64,000 bases of DNA from Aplidium turbinatum (taxonomy: Eukaryota; Chordata; Ascidiacea; Aplousobranchia; Polyclinidae): assembly GCA_918807975.1 (NCBI GenBank), contig OU964923.1, positions 28,935,235 through 28,999,234 of the forward strand. The letters run 5' to 3'. Position 1 is the first letter of the stretch, and each line of letters begins with the position of its first letter. Positions 1 to 13,900 of the stretch are shown one piece after another. The notes beneath the pieces are model-generated. The model saw only the letters and a list, made by a program, of their open reading frames with translations. It was not told where the DNA came from and made no database searches. A program made the position numbers and the translations under genes.

Positions 1-49
1 GCCGCGTGATCTTGAGCCAGGCGCGTAATCATTGAGCTAATGGGGCGGA
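1..49 (-). repeat. tRNA-derived SINE, 5' head fragment
   Basis: Read on the minus strand, these bases match the tRNA-like head of the SINE at 25,121 (GCCCC, TAGCTCA, then CTCAAGATCACGCGG). The rest of the element would lie beyond the left edge of the window. It is the same family as the copies at 8,110 and 25,103 on the plus strand. Confidence 0.6.
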
Positions 50-421
50 CATGATTTCATATCTTGTGTTATCTTCCAATGCAGCTTCTCAGCTGTTATA
101 AAATGGCACTGTTCCGACAAAGGTTCGTTTCAACAACTATTTTCTAGCTCCGAAGTATCGAAACGGTTTTTACTGATTGGGTCATTTAGAATGGATTAAA
201 GTTCGCACCAGTCCCTGATGGAAACTGGATGTAAGACTCACCTCATGATGTGAAGTCAGTTAGGAGACAGAATATCTTATTTAGTGAATAACGAAACGAA
301 GTCAGTAAAAAAGATAAAATCATTTAGGTAAAGGGTAGTTCCTCTGCATTCCCCCATAACTTTATGTAAACATTGCAATAATGTTATCAGCCACTTTGCA
401 ATCTCGAACCAGCCAATCAAT

Positions 422-1936
422 CTAGTAATGAGTCCAATCGATGTTGATAAGAGCTCGATTGGATTCCATTTCTCTGACGATGGTTTCAGCTGTTGAGTGG
501 TTCAGCCATAAAAGATTGAGCTCTTTCACTCGGAATCGATCCAAGGTCAATGGGTTTCCTCGCCTTTGTTACAAAATAATAACAACAAGTTCAACGCGAT
601 TGTGTTGTCAGGTGAGGTACAGATTGTGAAGCTACTCATATGTCTAATTACGTCGTTGACAAAGCGTGGCCCTACAGGCAAACACTAAATATTTGACACA
701 TCGGCCTTATTGACGTCACAGCGACAAGGTGCAATAATTGAATGTAAACCAAGAATTATTGCTAGTTTACATTCAATACTACTTTGAGGCTTGGAGCAGA
801 TTTAATATAAACATTTTAAACAAGATGCATAACTGGCTAACTGCACATATATCGAACTAGGTTGAAACATTGATGGTCCAGAAAAACGTAAAAAACAAAA
901 AGAAGCTATATGTTACATAGTTTCAACATAAGTCGATTATTATGAACCGCACCTCAGACCCTGGTCTGTTTCTCCGTACTCGTCCACATACGGAGCTGGT
1001 TGATATGATCCCCTCGTCTGGTTATGTAGGATGATCATACACGCTCTCCCCCTGACAGAAGAGGGTGAAGATAATTTTAAAGTCAAAAATGTGGACTAGC
1101 GTTGACTCACAAGCGAGCAACGTTAAAGAAACGCAAGATTCTGTTACAAAGCTGAAAAATGGCCGGATGGTAAAAAAGGTAAAATTAAAACAATATTAAG
1201 TAATGTAATATTAAGTAATGACTCCGAGTTGTGGGAAAGCATCCACAACCACATTGATCTAATCACCACATTAACTTTAGCTTTTAACGCGTGAGAAAAC
1301 ATATTTATTAGCTAAACGCCGATATAAATAACGTTGCCATATATTAAGAACAATCTCTAGATTGATATCACATTAAGCAGCATCAGCGTCCAGCAATAGT
1401 GTCGTAATCCACCTGAGAAATACCCCGAATCCATAACTACATTGTTGGGCGTGATACGCGCATGCGCCAACCTTGATTCCATCCAGTTCCTGCTGGCAGC
1501 AATAACTCTGCACAAAACAACAAATTATTGATGCGTGTTTCTAACTGGGAATGAGTTGGCAAAACCGCCTTCTGGTATAAGAAGTTAAAGTTGACAACAG
1601 ATGTTGCATAATGCACAACAGGAAGAAATTACTTTTTGTGATAAATACGACCCAATCATAATAATAATAACCATATCCAAAAGTTTAACCTCTTTCCGAT
1701 TACCAGGTGTTATTGCGTCTTGCATGCCTGTGGTAGAAAAAAGCGAACTCTACCGAAATATGATATATGACTAATAAATTCAATTAGGTAGATTTGAAAA
1801 TCTGAAAAATACAAACTTCCTACCGACCTGCGAACACAACGTGGCACCACAGATAAGACAAAGCGCGGGGGAAACAGAGTCATCGTCACCCCCGAACCTT
1901 GGACACACGAACTGGGAGGCTTGGGCTATCACGTTG
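422..1936 (-). other. C-terminal Cys/His domain and stop (last four exons of the UBR1/2 gene)
   Basis: [11 protein letters not shown], then [20 protein letters not shown], then [14 protein letters not shown], then [19 protein letters not shown] match the conserved C-terminal domain of UBR1/UBR2 almost block for block. The last exon (422-563) ends NIDWTHY and a TAG stop at 422-424. I saw no clear AATAAA signal in the 420 bases beyond. Confidence 0.92.
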
Positions 1937-4900
1937 CTAAGAAACAAAACGTATTGTCCAGTGATAGTTTTAGACTTATTTTTATTGTAGCCAGCTGACA
2001 AAAGTTGATATTTTTACAAGATTTAAATCGTCTATCGACGTTAAAACGATGCTAAAAGTTGTAACTTTTGCGTCTGGGTGTTGACGTTTCAACGATATAT
2101 CACTACACCAGTTGCAAGATGCAGTTATGGTTAGGGTTTACCTGTAGTCATCGTCTGTAGCGATCAATGTATTAACTTTCGCCAAGTCAGGAAAAGTCAA
2201 GAGTTTGGTCGGATCGTTCAAAGTCGACACCACCAAATGATGGGAACACCACCTGCAATTGAAACGATGCACAGTTACGTTATGTTAACATTGCCCGCAG
2301 CTAATCATTAACTGCACATTACGAGGAAGGTCACCAACCTTTGGACATACGGTTCAAAGCTGGTGGTGCCGGAAGCATCAAAATAGGCTAAAATATCGTT
2401 GGGCAGACCCAGGTATGCCAGCATGTCATTGATGTTGTCTTGGGTTTCAAGGGATTCCGGGGGTGCGACGTTCGTGTAGTGACGCATGAACAGGAGACAG
2501 CACCTGTAAGAATAGTGAGCGACGCAAACAATGATAAAAAGTTTAATTTAAAAGAGTAGTACAGTAGAATTCAGCCACAGCGACATTCCGCTATAGTGGC
2601 ATCTGTTGCGAAGTACTGTTCTGAAACTACAGGTGGAATTGGGTTATTGTCTTCGGCAATAGTGACACTTTATCAAAAGTCCTTTCAGGTGTCTTTAGAC
2701 AATGTCTATAAACTATAGGCGAATTCTACTGTATAAATTTCCAAACTTTCCAAAGTGAGGAAAAAAGCCAATTAACGCATTATATTATATAGTAAAAACA
2801 ATGAACGCTTCATCACATGCTGCTAGGACACCTTTCTGAAATGAAGCCCACAAGTCCTGCGCACTCATGTTTACCAAAAGAGCTGGTAAACATGAGTGCG
2901 CAGGACTTGTGGACTTCATTTCAGAAAGGTGTCCTAGCAGCATGTGATGAAGTATGTAGGAAAAAGAAAGTGAGGAGGGATCGTGAAGACACATGGTGGT
3001 GGGATGAAGAGGTGAAGCATGCGATTTCACAGAAAAGAGATGCATACAAGCAGTGGCGCAAAAATGGGTCAGAAGAGAATAAAAAGAAGTATAAGAGTAT
3101 GAAAAAGAAGGCAAAGAGGGTTGTTGCAAGAGCTATGAAGAATGGTGCTGAGGAGGAACTTAATAAAATGGGGGAAAGCCAAAACAAAGTATTCAGACTC
3201 ATAAAGCAAATGAAAAAGGATGGGAAAGATATTGTAGGGGGAAGATGTATAAGGAGTGGAGATGGGAAGTTGCATTTCAGCCCGGAAAGCAGAGGAGAAG
3301 TGTGGAAGGAACATATGGAAAATGTTATGAATAAGGAGAATGTATGGGATCATGTGACAGAGGTTGATCTGGTGGAGGGTCCAGTGGGAAAGGTTACTCG
3401 TGATGAAGTGGTGGAGGCAATGGGGCAAATGAAACTGCATAAAGCAGCCAGTCCATCAGAAGTGAGCGTAGAGATGATAAAAGCAAGTGGAGAGTTGGGA
3501 ATTGAAGTAATGCTACAACTTAGCCAAAGGGTATTAGATGGAGAGGGAATGCCGGAGGAGTGGAAGCATAGTACTGTTGTTGCACTGTTCAAGAGAAAAG
3601 GGGACGTGAGAAGTTGCAGTGCATATAGAGGTGTAAAACTACTAGAGCATGGAATGAAAATTGTGGAGCGAATACTAGAAGAGGTTGAGAACATTGGTGA
3701 AATTAAATGTTATGCAGTTTGCATTTATGCCAGGAAAAGGTACAGCGGATGCTCTGTTTATATTGAGAAGAATGCAGGAGGAATACCGAGAGAAGCAGAG
3801 AAAACTATATATGTGTTTCGTCGACTTAGAAAAGGCATTTGACAGAGTACCAAGGAAAGTGATGGAGTGGGCAATGAGGAAAAGAGGTATACCGGAGGTA
3901 TTAGTGAGAGCTGTGATGTCTATGTATGAGGATGCAAGAACAAAAGTGAGAGTTGGATCAAATTATTCAAACGAGTTTTTTGTGAAGGTTGGTGTACACC
4001 AAGGATCAGTTTTGTCACCTCTGATATTTGCTATTGTGGTTGACGTTGTAACTGAAGGAGTGAGAGAGGGCTTATTGAGTGAAATTTTGTATGCAGACGA
4101 CCTGGTCTTGACAAGTAATAGTATGGAGGGACTGGAGAGAAAGTTTGAGAAATGGAAAGAAGCATTTGAAACCAAGGGTATGAAGGTGAATCTTGAAAAA
4201 ACAAAAGTGACGGTGAGTGGAGCAGAAGGAACAGTTGTTGAGAACAAAGTAGATCCCTGTGGAATATGTGGCAAGAGAGTGATGAGAAATTCAATGCAAT
4301 GCAAGGAATGCGGAAAGTGGGTACATGCAAGATGTGCTAATGTCAAGAGAGCCGCAACAAGATTGGCGAAGTGTTTTGTTTGTGGGAAATGCAGTAAAGG
4401 AAGGAATGAAGTGGAAGGCCATGATGATGAGTTCTGCCATGGCATCGAAACAGTGACAGACTTCTGTTATCTGGGTGATCGGATAAATGGAAGTGGTGGA
4501 TGTAAAGCAGCGGTGACAACAAGGGCAAGATTGGGCTGGGCAAAGTTCAGGGAATGTGGGGAAATGTTGCATGGCAGAAAATTTTCACTAAGGATGAAAG
4601 GAAAAGTATATCAGAGCAGTGTGCGGCCTGCAATGCTATATGGTAGCGAGACATGGGTATTGAGAGAGAGTGAACTGGCAATCCTGAGAAGAACGGAAAG
4701 GTCAATGGTGAGAGCAATGTGTGGGGTGAAAACGAGAAGGGAAAAAAGGACTGAAGAATTGTTGGATATGCTAGAGATGAGAGAGACCATAGACCAACTG
4801 GCAAGGGCAAATGGAGTAAGATGGTATGGACATGTGATAAGGAGAGAGGAAGGAAGTTTTCTTAGAAAGGCACTAGATCTAAAGGTGGATGGAAAGAGGA

Positions 4901-7900
4901 AACGCGGTCGTCCAAGAAGAACGTGGAAACAACAAATGAAGGATGAATTTAAAAAAGTCGGACTGAAGGAGGAAGATGCAAGGGACAGGGTGAAATGGAG
5001 AAAAGGAATTAAAACAATTGCTGCGCGGAAACAATCGGCCACCCCCACTAGTGGGGAACAAACCGACGATGGATTATGATGATGATGAATGAAAACTATT
5101 AATATTACAAAAAGTGCTCATATTTAAGTTCCCAATAATTATCTCTATAGTGAGTGTCGATAATTATCTCTATCATTTCTAGCTCCATACAATTCCACTT
5201 GAAACTATGCTTGGCGTACAAACTGTCTTCTGATTTGTGCTGCATAAAGTAGATCCCAAAATGTTTGTTTTATGAAGTGATAAACGTAAGTCAAACCAAA
5301 CCTTATGAAAGGTGAGAACGCAAAGATGATGTTTTCCTTCAGTTTCTCCTCGTCTACATGTTCAGATGGAACAAGGTTAGCGTAAGATCGAACCTGCGGA
5401 ATGAAACGCGAAATGATTTAGTGGCCGAGTGGTATCGCTCTCAAAACAGAGTCGATAAGGCACCAGGTTCAATCCCAGCGAAATCACAGATTCTTTTTTG
5501 CACGGAAACATAAATGTGTTTTTAATTAAGAGCATGATATCATAACGTAGTAAAAGAAAATGTAAAATGCTTGAGACAATGGCGGTTCACAATGATGTTT
5601 AATGGCGGTTGAATTACGTGCAGCTAAAGCAAAATTTATCAAAAATCATAGTTTCGCCGCACTTGATTAAACAGTTGGATAAGGGGTGAATTAGGATTTG
5701 TAGTCTTCTTGTCAGATGTCACTTCCTTCATGTCCAGGTAGATGATTATTTGAACGATCTATGCAAAAAAGAAGAGAATTAGTACTCCGTTACATTGACA
5801 CTAAACTGTAAGACAAAACTCTAAAGCCGCGAAAACAACTCAAAAATATCTGTGAGCGGACAAAAGTGCAGCTGTCCTGAACTCAGATCAGGGAGTCACA
5901 CCCAACGGCTCATCTCAGATTTAAGACGCCAAGAAAAGCATGGTGAACGATTTCATTCATGTCCGTCTCAAAGATCGATTGCTTGCTGATGTTATTTTTA
6001 AAATTAATGATTCACCGCTTGAAGAAGCAAACGTACCTTACAACAAACAGCAGAACAATACAACAAACAGCAGAACAACAATACAAGTTACAACAATCAC
6101 AGAGACCTAACACATCGTGACGGTACCAACCTGTGCTAGGGCGCAAAGAAACAGAACATTCCGGTCATTGTCTGGAGCAGAGATTTTAGTGGTGGACCGA
6201 AGACCCTCACAGGAGAAGATCAACCTCACAAACACATGGAAGATATTCATGTTTAACAAGGGCGGACCTCCTATACCAAGCAGAGTCCGGAGCGTGTTTT
6301 CATAAATTTGGTTCTCCGCGGCCTGGAGAGAACAGATATTTTTGTTATTTTGCTCCGACGAATAGTTTTGTGACGCGACATTACAAAATTCCTTCATCCG
6401 TTTCTTGTATCGTACGTCATAAAAGTTTTACATCCTAAAAATATATTGAAAATGGAAGATATTTAAAGAGATGATAATTTTATCGACAAAAATAAGCACT
6501 GTGAAGATCATCAACACAATCCGGGTCCAAGATAAAACCTCATTGACTAACGAGTTAGCCACTTAAACGGCAATCCCTGTACAACGTACAGGCGTGCAGC
6601 CTGTCTCGTCTATGTTACGATTACGAAGGGAGTTTAAGAAAAGTCTAGTCTAGAAAAGTCCTTTGCTTGTCTAGAGTTTAAGAAAATACAAGCAAGCAAA
6701 ATTCCTTGCAACGACAAGGCAGCGTCTTCCTATGAATCTGTTAACCGAATGCTTTTATTAAAACAACGAAAGAAACAAAGGCCATAAAGTTATTGGATTA
6801 CACGCACAGAGCTTTATGCTCGCTTGTTTCACTGTTTTTAATCTAAAAAGCGAAAGAAAGCAACGTTACCTGCTGCGTGTACTTTGGAACCATGAAAGAC
6901 ACCCGGATCACGTTGGAAAGGGTTTCTTTCATCCGTACCGACGGTGGGGTTAGCAACGGGGTCTCTTGAAACCTTGACACTGCTTCAGCCACTTGGAAGG
7001 TGGTGACCACAGCTTGCCACAATAATAACCTGTCGCCTATGGTATCATCGAACGGACAGTTTTTGTTCATGCTCTGATCAAGAGAGTTTATTTTTAATCG
7101 AAATCAAATACGATAAGACAATTGATGATTTCAAATAAAAAGCGGGAAATCCCAATTGCATTATTATTTGTAGATAATGTGTTTGCTGATGAGGACTCGA
7201 TTTTGTAATAAAAAAGATAACACTTGATCAAAGTCGTTAGGAAGACACGAGAAAACTTAAAATTGCACACGCACGTCAAATCACAAACTTGAAACCCTTT
7301 TTCCTCACAGAATCTTACTATCGCTAGAAAAAAAAGAAAAAAAAGAACTAATATACTGTATATTAGGGTGGTGTCCCACTTTTAATCCAGTCAGAATTTG
7401 ACCCGAACCTAATTTTCCTGAAAAGTCGCCTAAAAGTGGGACACCCTATTATATTTCTATTACTCACTTCAAACATAATTGTATATGCTCCTTGTGCGTT
7501 ATCTTCATCTGTCTCCATGTACTCTTGGGAGGTCCGTAGCTCTGGAGTAGATAACATGCCTTCCGGAAGAGAGTCAGGAGCATCGTGCCATTCCTCCTGA
7601 TCTGGCGATGTTGGTGGGTCATCCAGATGGAGTTTAATCACAACTTCCTGTTTCACTGGCTCCGGAGGATCAACTAACTCAGTAATAATTTTCAACCACT
7701 CCGTCGTGGACATTCCTTCGTCAGTAGAAGAGGACACACCACGATGCTTGGCAACAGCTCCATGTGAGACACGGGGGATGATGCAATTGCTCAAACGGCT
7801 GAATTTGTTGGAGAAATTATTTATTTTAAAAAGTATTCATGATTATTAAGTTTGCAAAAGATGTTGTTGTGAAAAAGTGATGAAACGATCAATTTATTCA

Positions 7901-10900
7901 GTCGTTTAACTCAAATAGACAAACGCAAGAGTTTTCATTTTTGCAGGTTCTCATCGGAAACTAACTAGTGGGGTAAATTTATACAAAAAGAAATCGACAC
8001 GGGATAAAGCACAGTTGAAGTTTTGGGAAACTATATTTTTGCTGTTATGTGAAAGAAATTTTATGGTCACAGTCGTCAGAAGTTCGTGTCTGTTGCTGTG
8101 CTTCACACCCGCCCCGATAGCTCAGCTGGTTAGCGCGTGACTTCGTGAACGAAGAAGTTTCAAGATCAAGCGGCGCTGGTTCGATTCTCGGGGCGTGCGC
8201 TTGAGCAACGTTTTCTAAGGACTGTTCTCCATTCAGCGGCATCTAATGAATGGAATAATTTCCCGGCAACAACACTTCAACAATCGGAAACTTCACTCTG
8301 CCAATCTCGGTAACCGGCCCTGCGTCAACTACCAGGAATAACCTATCAAAGTTTTGTCAGTCCGAGGATAAAGAATAAACAAAGATTCAACCAAATCAAA
8401 CACCCACAGGTGAATAAAACATTTTCTCAGCCTTTTAACCTTTGGACCTTCAAAGCTTCAATTTCATAATTTGTCAAATGAGATCAAAGATGATCAACAG
8501 ATTTGAAAGATCTTCACTCTTCCTGAGTTGACATTGCATCGGAATCATGTAGTTGTGACTTTTCTTATTGCGAGTTCACCTCTGCTTTACGTACCTGCAC
8601 AGAGGACACAGGTACTCATTCTTGGATGTAGAAAAGCTGGAGATGAATCGTCGCATCCGATAAGGTCTCCGCTCATCCCTCTCCTTGACGGATTCAAAGT
8701 ATTGAGTCCAGCAATCAAAGTGCATGACATGGCTGCATGTGCTCATGTGGATACCTGTGCAATGCACAATATCAGGTTTTTTCATTTAAATCATTGTCTG
8801 TTGCATACAAGGTTAAAATTGCTCTTAGAGCAGATGGAAACATGTAATTTTTGAATCTTTTAAGACCAATTTCAAGTTTCTAGCAGGTACGGTTGTTAAG
8901 TCATGCGGTTATGAAGTTTAACCCCAAAAATAGTTTTCACTCCATTCTACTGTGCATGGGAGGATAGCTTCGCATCAAACACTGATCATATTTTACGATT
9001 TATCAACGTTTCTAAATACCAATTTAACACAAATGTGAGTTAAATCGATTCTAATTGATTTTGGAAAACGTATGCTTTATCATTTGTGCTGCACTGACGG
9101 CTAGTTCATAGGATGCTTTGCCACAACTGCTATCTCCATTTTTCTCTCAATTCGATGCAATGGTAACGTCTATAATCATCGCTTTAACATCAGAACCTGA
9201 TGAAGCCCAACTACTTACCAACCGGGTTGCTTATGTCGCATGAATTTTCTCTATCTTCTTGACATTGAACGCGGCGCTTGGACATGACAGAGGACATCTG
9301 CACGAACGCGGAAAACACCATGCCCTCATGCACCCGGCTATCGTCCTGGCACAGCAGGCACACGGAAGTCTCCTCTGTTGGCTTCAGCGAACGCAGCTGC
9401 CACTCCAGCGAACTACAAACTGGCATCTCGCTATGACTGCAAAGTAACATTGTTTTTTTTTCTTCTAAAATTGTAATGTCGTCATTTCTACCAGGTGTTT
9501 TAAAGATTACGATTAGGTCATAGAGAAGCCAATTTCGTGTTTGCTCCACATTTAGTTCCATGAAACGTGATTAAATTTTAAAACAGTTTGTGAGTTATAT
9601 GCTTGCTTTTACCTTTGGTACTTTACTAAGTTTTGGAAAAAAATTACTGAAATTATAAACTTTGAGTAAAATTTTAACTTTTGCGTTTGAAATGAGGCTA
9701 AACATTCCGTTACCACTCCTACCACACCAAAATTGGAAATTTGCTGACATAAACCGTGTATTTTGGTCAGATGATGTAAACCAAACTTCAGAATAAATCG
9801 TTTAGAGTTTGTACGTTACAAAAAGATATCTTGTATACGGAACATCTTCACATTGACAGGAGATGGAATTGCTACAATTGTTTCTTCATATACTTTGTAA
9901 TGAAATAACTCCAGAAAACGAAAGAATTTTTGGTAAAAAATGATGCATTGACACAAGAAAAAATCTATGAAAATTTTTCTCTGATCTCAACATCATTTGC
10001 GTTTCTGGTTTAATCCGACTGCGATGTGTTAGTGCGTTAATCCGACTGCGATGAAGTAATTTAGGGCTGGCTGCTTGTCAACGTTTTACAATGCAACCGA
10101 CCAAGGCTAGGGGGGCATATTATCTTAGACAGCAAAACCCGTTATTTTTACATTGATTCAACGTTGAATCAATGTAAAAACGACAGATTTTACTGTTTGG
10201 GACGTTACTTGTGAAGTGGAAAAACCACAGTGAAACGTGCACTGACAGTAAAAGTTGTTTGTCTACTAAAACAATATCTTCAGGTTACTGATCATTCAAA
10301 CAATGTAGTGCGATCAGCAACAAAACCCATGCAAGTTTTTATACGTGCAAAAATAGATCATACCGTTTCAAAGAAATTTTATTTCTTGGTTGTTGATTGC
10401 AACTCACTTTTCGGGAACTTCTTCTTCTTGTGATAAATTCATCTCTTCTTCCTCTTCCTCCATCTGCATGTTATTCTTTTCTAAAAATTTCCGCTGCATT
10501 ACCTTCATCTGCTCCATCATGTCCGCTCGTCGTTTGTTAGCTTCATCTTTCTTCTTCTTGTGCAGCTCGGCCGCTAGCGCCTTGTCAACCTGGAGGTCAC
10601 GTGAGGTTGATACCAATCGAGTAGGGTTAAAGCTTGTACAATGTACATAGTTGCTTTGAGCACAACAATACAAGATAGTTTTATACTATTTTTACGTGAA
10701 ACCACAGACATACAAAACAAAGTAACTTCAATGGGTTTAACATATTTTATCATACAAAGAACATACAACATAATTAAAATAAAGTTTCAATCGTTTTCGA
10801 CACGTCTTTGTGTCCTGATCAGGACTTACTTTTCATCTGCAATATACATACGTGAAACATAAAAATACATCAAAATACTATTTGACCTTTTGAAGATCTC

Positions 10901-13900
10901 ATCAAGGGTGAAACAATCAAGGTGTCGATTGGTAATAATACAGTGACATTTTCTTTTATGAACCAAAAGACATGAAATTACTTTGGAATTGGCTGAAGCT
11001 GAGGATTGACCATCGATTTCCTCTTTAATTATTCCCAACCGTCTCTTCAAGACGTCGCTGACGGCATTCTCTATCCAGCATATGTTCTCCCTGTGGATGG
11101 TCACGGTCTCGATCTCAGCACACTTTCGAAGCTGCTCCAGAACGCCATCTGAAAGTGATCACTAACATTAATAGTTTGTTTGTCGTATCCAGGCTTACAT
11201 CCGGTGGTTGAAGATTTTGATTAAGTGGACGGGAAGACAAGGAAGCCAATCTTCGTGTCCACCTTCAGGCGTGCCTTTAAGTGTCCTGCCAAAGACACAG
11301 CTGCATGCTCGTGAGGGGTGTCGAATCGGCGCCCTTTCGAGTGTCGTTCCAGGGCTCTCACCACTCGGCAATGCAGCCGACATTAATAGTGATGCAATGG
11401 ATTGAGTTTCGTTTTTGCAGCACGATCTTTATTTATTCACAAATGTATCAATACTAGCAATGTTCAGGCTAACCAATGGCGGCTAAAGGTTTAGAGAAGT
11501 AGATGGAAAAGTAAAGCCAATCTTAGTGGTTACTCCAACGCATATCTTGTTAAGACATAAGCAAGCCGCTCGGCCTCGAACGGAAGCCCGTTGAAGCATC
11601 AGACGCGTCACTCAGCCATGAGTCGACCAATACGTAACTGATTTGAAGACCTTGGTATATGTGGAGGAGTATCATGAGTTCACTGCATCAACAGTGCATA
11701 AGATCAATCAAAAATGACGCTCATTTTTTAGTAGTTGGAGTCTCATTGTACAAACAACAGCAGTGACGTAATATGAAACTTGGGGAGGGTCAGCAACGAT
11801 GACTGGTTAACTAAGCTACAACATTTTTGATGTTTCATTTCTAAAATCAAATTTTTCTTTTTTTTGAAAATTCGATATTTTTGGTACCTTTTTACAGGCA
11901 TCAAAGTATGTTGAAAATACAATGAATCATTCTCTTACACTGATCTGCCCTTTCACAAAATTTGAACGGACTGTTGAGGTCTTGTTTGACTCTTTCTCTT
12001 TCTTCCACTATCCCGAATCCGATTACAAACAAAATCTGAAAAAAGTGACACTTGCTTGAATGGTTGTACAACATGGGCAATAAAACTTTGGTAAATCAAT
12101 GGTAAGTTTTGTTAAAAAACACGCAATTCAGTCTATATGTTGACATTTAACCTCGCAGAATAATACAAAACTAAAGTAACCATCTAGTATTTTTAAAATC
12201 ACGTTACTTTTAAAGAACTCTCATCCGCAAATTACCTTTTCAAAAAGTTTATCGGACCATTCTAGACGTTCGTCTGCGTTGGGCATCAACCTCTTTATGG
12301 TGCTCGTTAAAAAGGAAAGGAAGTAAGTGCATTGGAGGATGTCTGCCGCTTGTACGAATTGCTTTGTGAAGGGTGGAGATGGACGAGGGGTGAAAACTGG
12401 AAGAAATTTGATTTAATTCAAAAGACAGGAATCTCGAATAGAACCTGAGACGATAGCACTGAAACAGAATGCGAAAAAAGTGCATGTTTGCGCCTGACAT
12501 GATTCTTAAACAAAAACATGAAAAGCATTCCACTATTTTTTTTTTTCATGGCTTTGTAAATACAAATCGAATGTTTAACTATATCATATCAAGGTGCAAA
12601 TGATTGAATTTTTAAAGACATTTTAAACTTTATTCCAACATCAACAATCAACAACATACCACAACTTTGGTGGTTAGCTTTCTTCCTTCTGATGACCTCG
12701 TTCTGAGCGTTAGTTTGGTCTGTTACGGTCCTGTAGTGGTAGAAGCAGGGAGAGACACTCTGCAAATAATCCGCTTTCAATTCGTACCTGCGGAAAACAC
12801 AGAATATTAAAACCTCAATCATTTCTGCTTATACCGCTTTGTATAAAAAACCTTTACTTTTAATATGTAAAAGAAAACTAACTCGTCATGCTCAAGCAAA
12901 AACGTTGCTACTGCCAGAACGAAGATTTTGTTATTAGCACAGTAGCATTATATGTATAATTGTATAGCTGACCAATGGCCATCAGAGCAAACCCTCACAA
13001 AACAGGCACAACGTGCAGCATTTTGTATGAACATCAATCACTTTGTTACGATGTCTAATTCTTACTTGGCACTGGTTTTGATGCTTGTGGAAGGTCTATA
13101 GTCGGCAACTTCGTTTAGAACGGATTCCCAGTCTGGCTTGCTGGACATCTGGGCAGAATATCAATCAGATTTGCACTTAAGATTTTACTAAACTTGCACT
13201 TTATGAAAAAGTATACATGAAAGGAAAAACGAGTGATAGATTTGACGTAGGCTAAGCTTGAAATTGACCTTTGGGTAACACCTCGTTTGAAGGTAACACC
13301 TTACTACCCATCAAGCCATGAACTGCATATCTGGACGATAAATTTACTATTAACTTTTATCGACAAACATATTATCCATAAGCATATTATGCAAGCATAG
13401 AAATCATCAAATATAACCATATAAAAAGGTAAAGGGGGTCCCATACTTGGTTCAAGTGTCGAGTATGAGAAGATAAAGTTCTCATTGTACAAAACCTTTG
13501 GCACTAAGGAGAGTAGGGTGGCCAGTTCCTTTACTTCGGCCGCCCTTACTTCAGCAACTACGCCTACCCAATTTATTACACCTGGGTAGAGGTGAGCGGT
13601 GTTTGCTTTCAACAACCAGCTGAAGCCGGGAGTCGAACCAGGTTTGCATAATTGTAAAGCCAACGCCTTATCCGTTGTGCCATCCCAATAAAAAGCATAA
13701 GCATACAAATCATCAAATACCTCATCGCTCAAAAGCTTCTGTATTTTTGAGTGAGGTTTCGGACCACTGGCCAGTATGTGAATGACCTCTCTCTTGACCC
13801 TCTCTTCATACGACACTTGGCCAATACCTTCTGTATAACGCTCAGCAGCAACATAGAGGATCAGTGATAGATATTCTTCGTAGAAGGACACTAAGTACTG

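Noticed and set aside
5419-5490. Functional tRNA genes at 5,419, 33,159 and 58,441
   Set aside because: A-box and B-box matches exist but the acceptor stems do not pair and the sequences sit inside introns or transposons; SINE heads are more likely.
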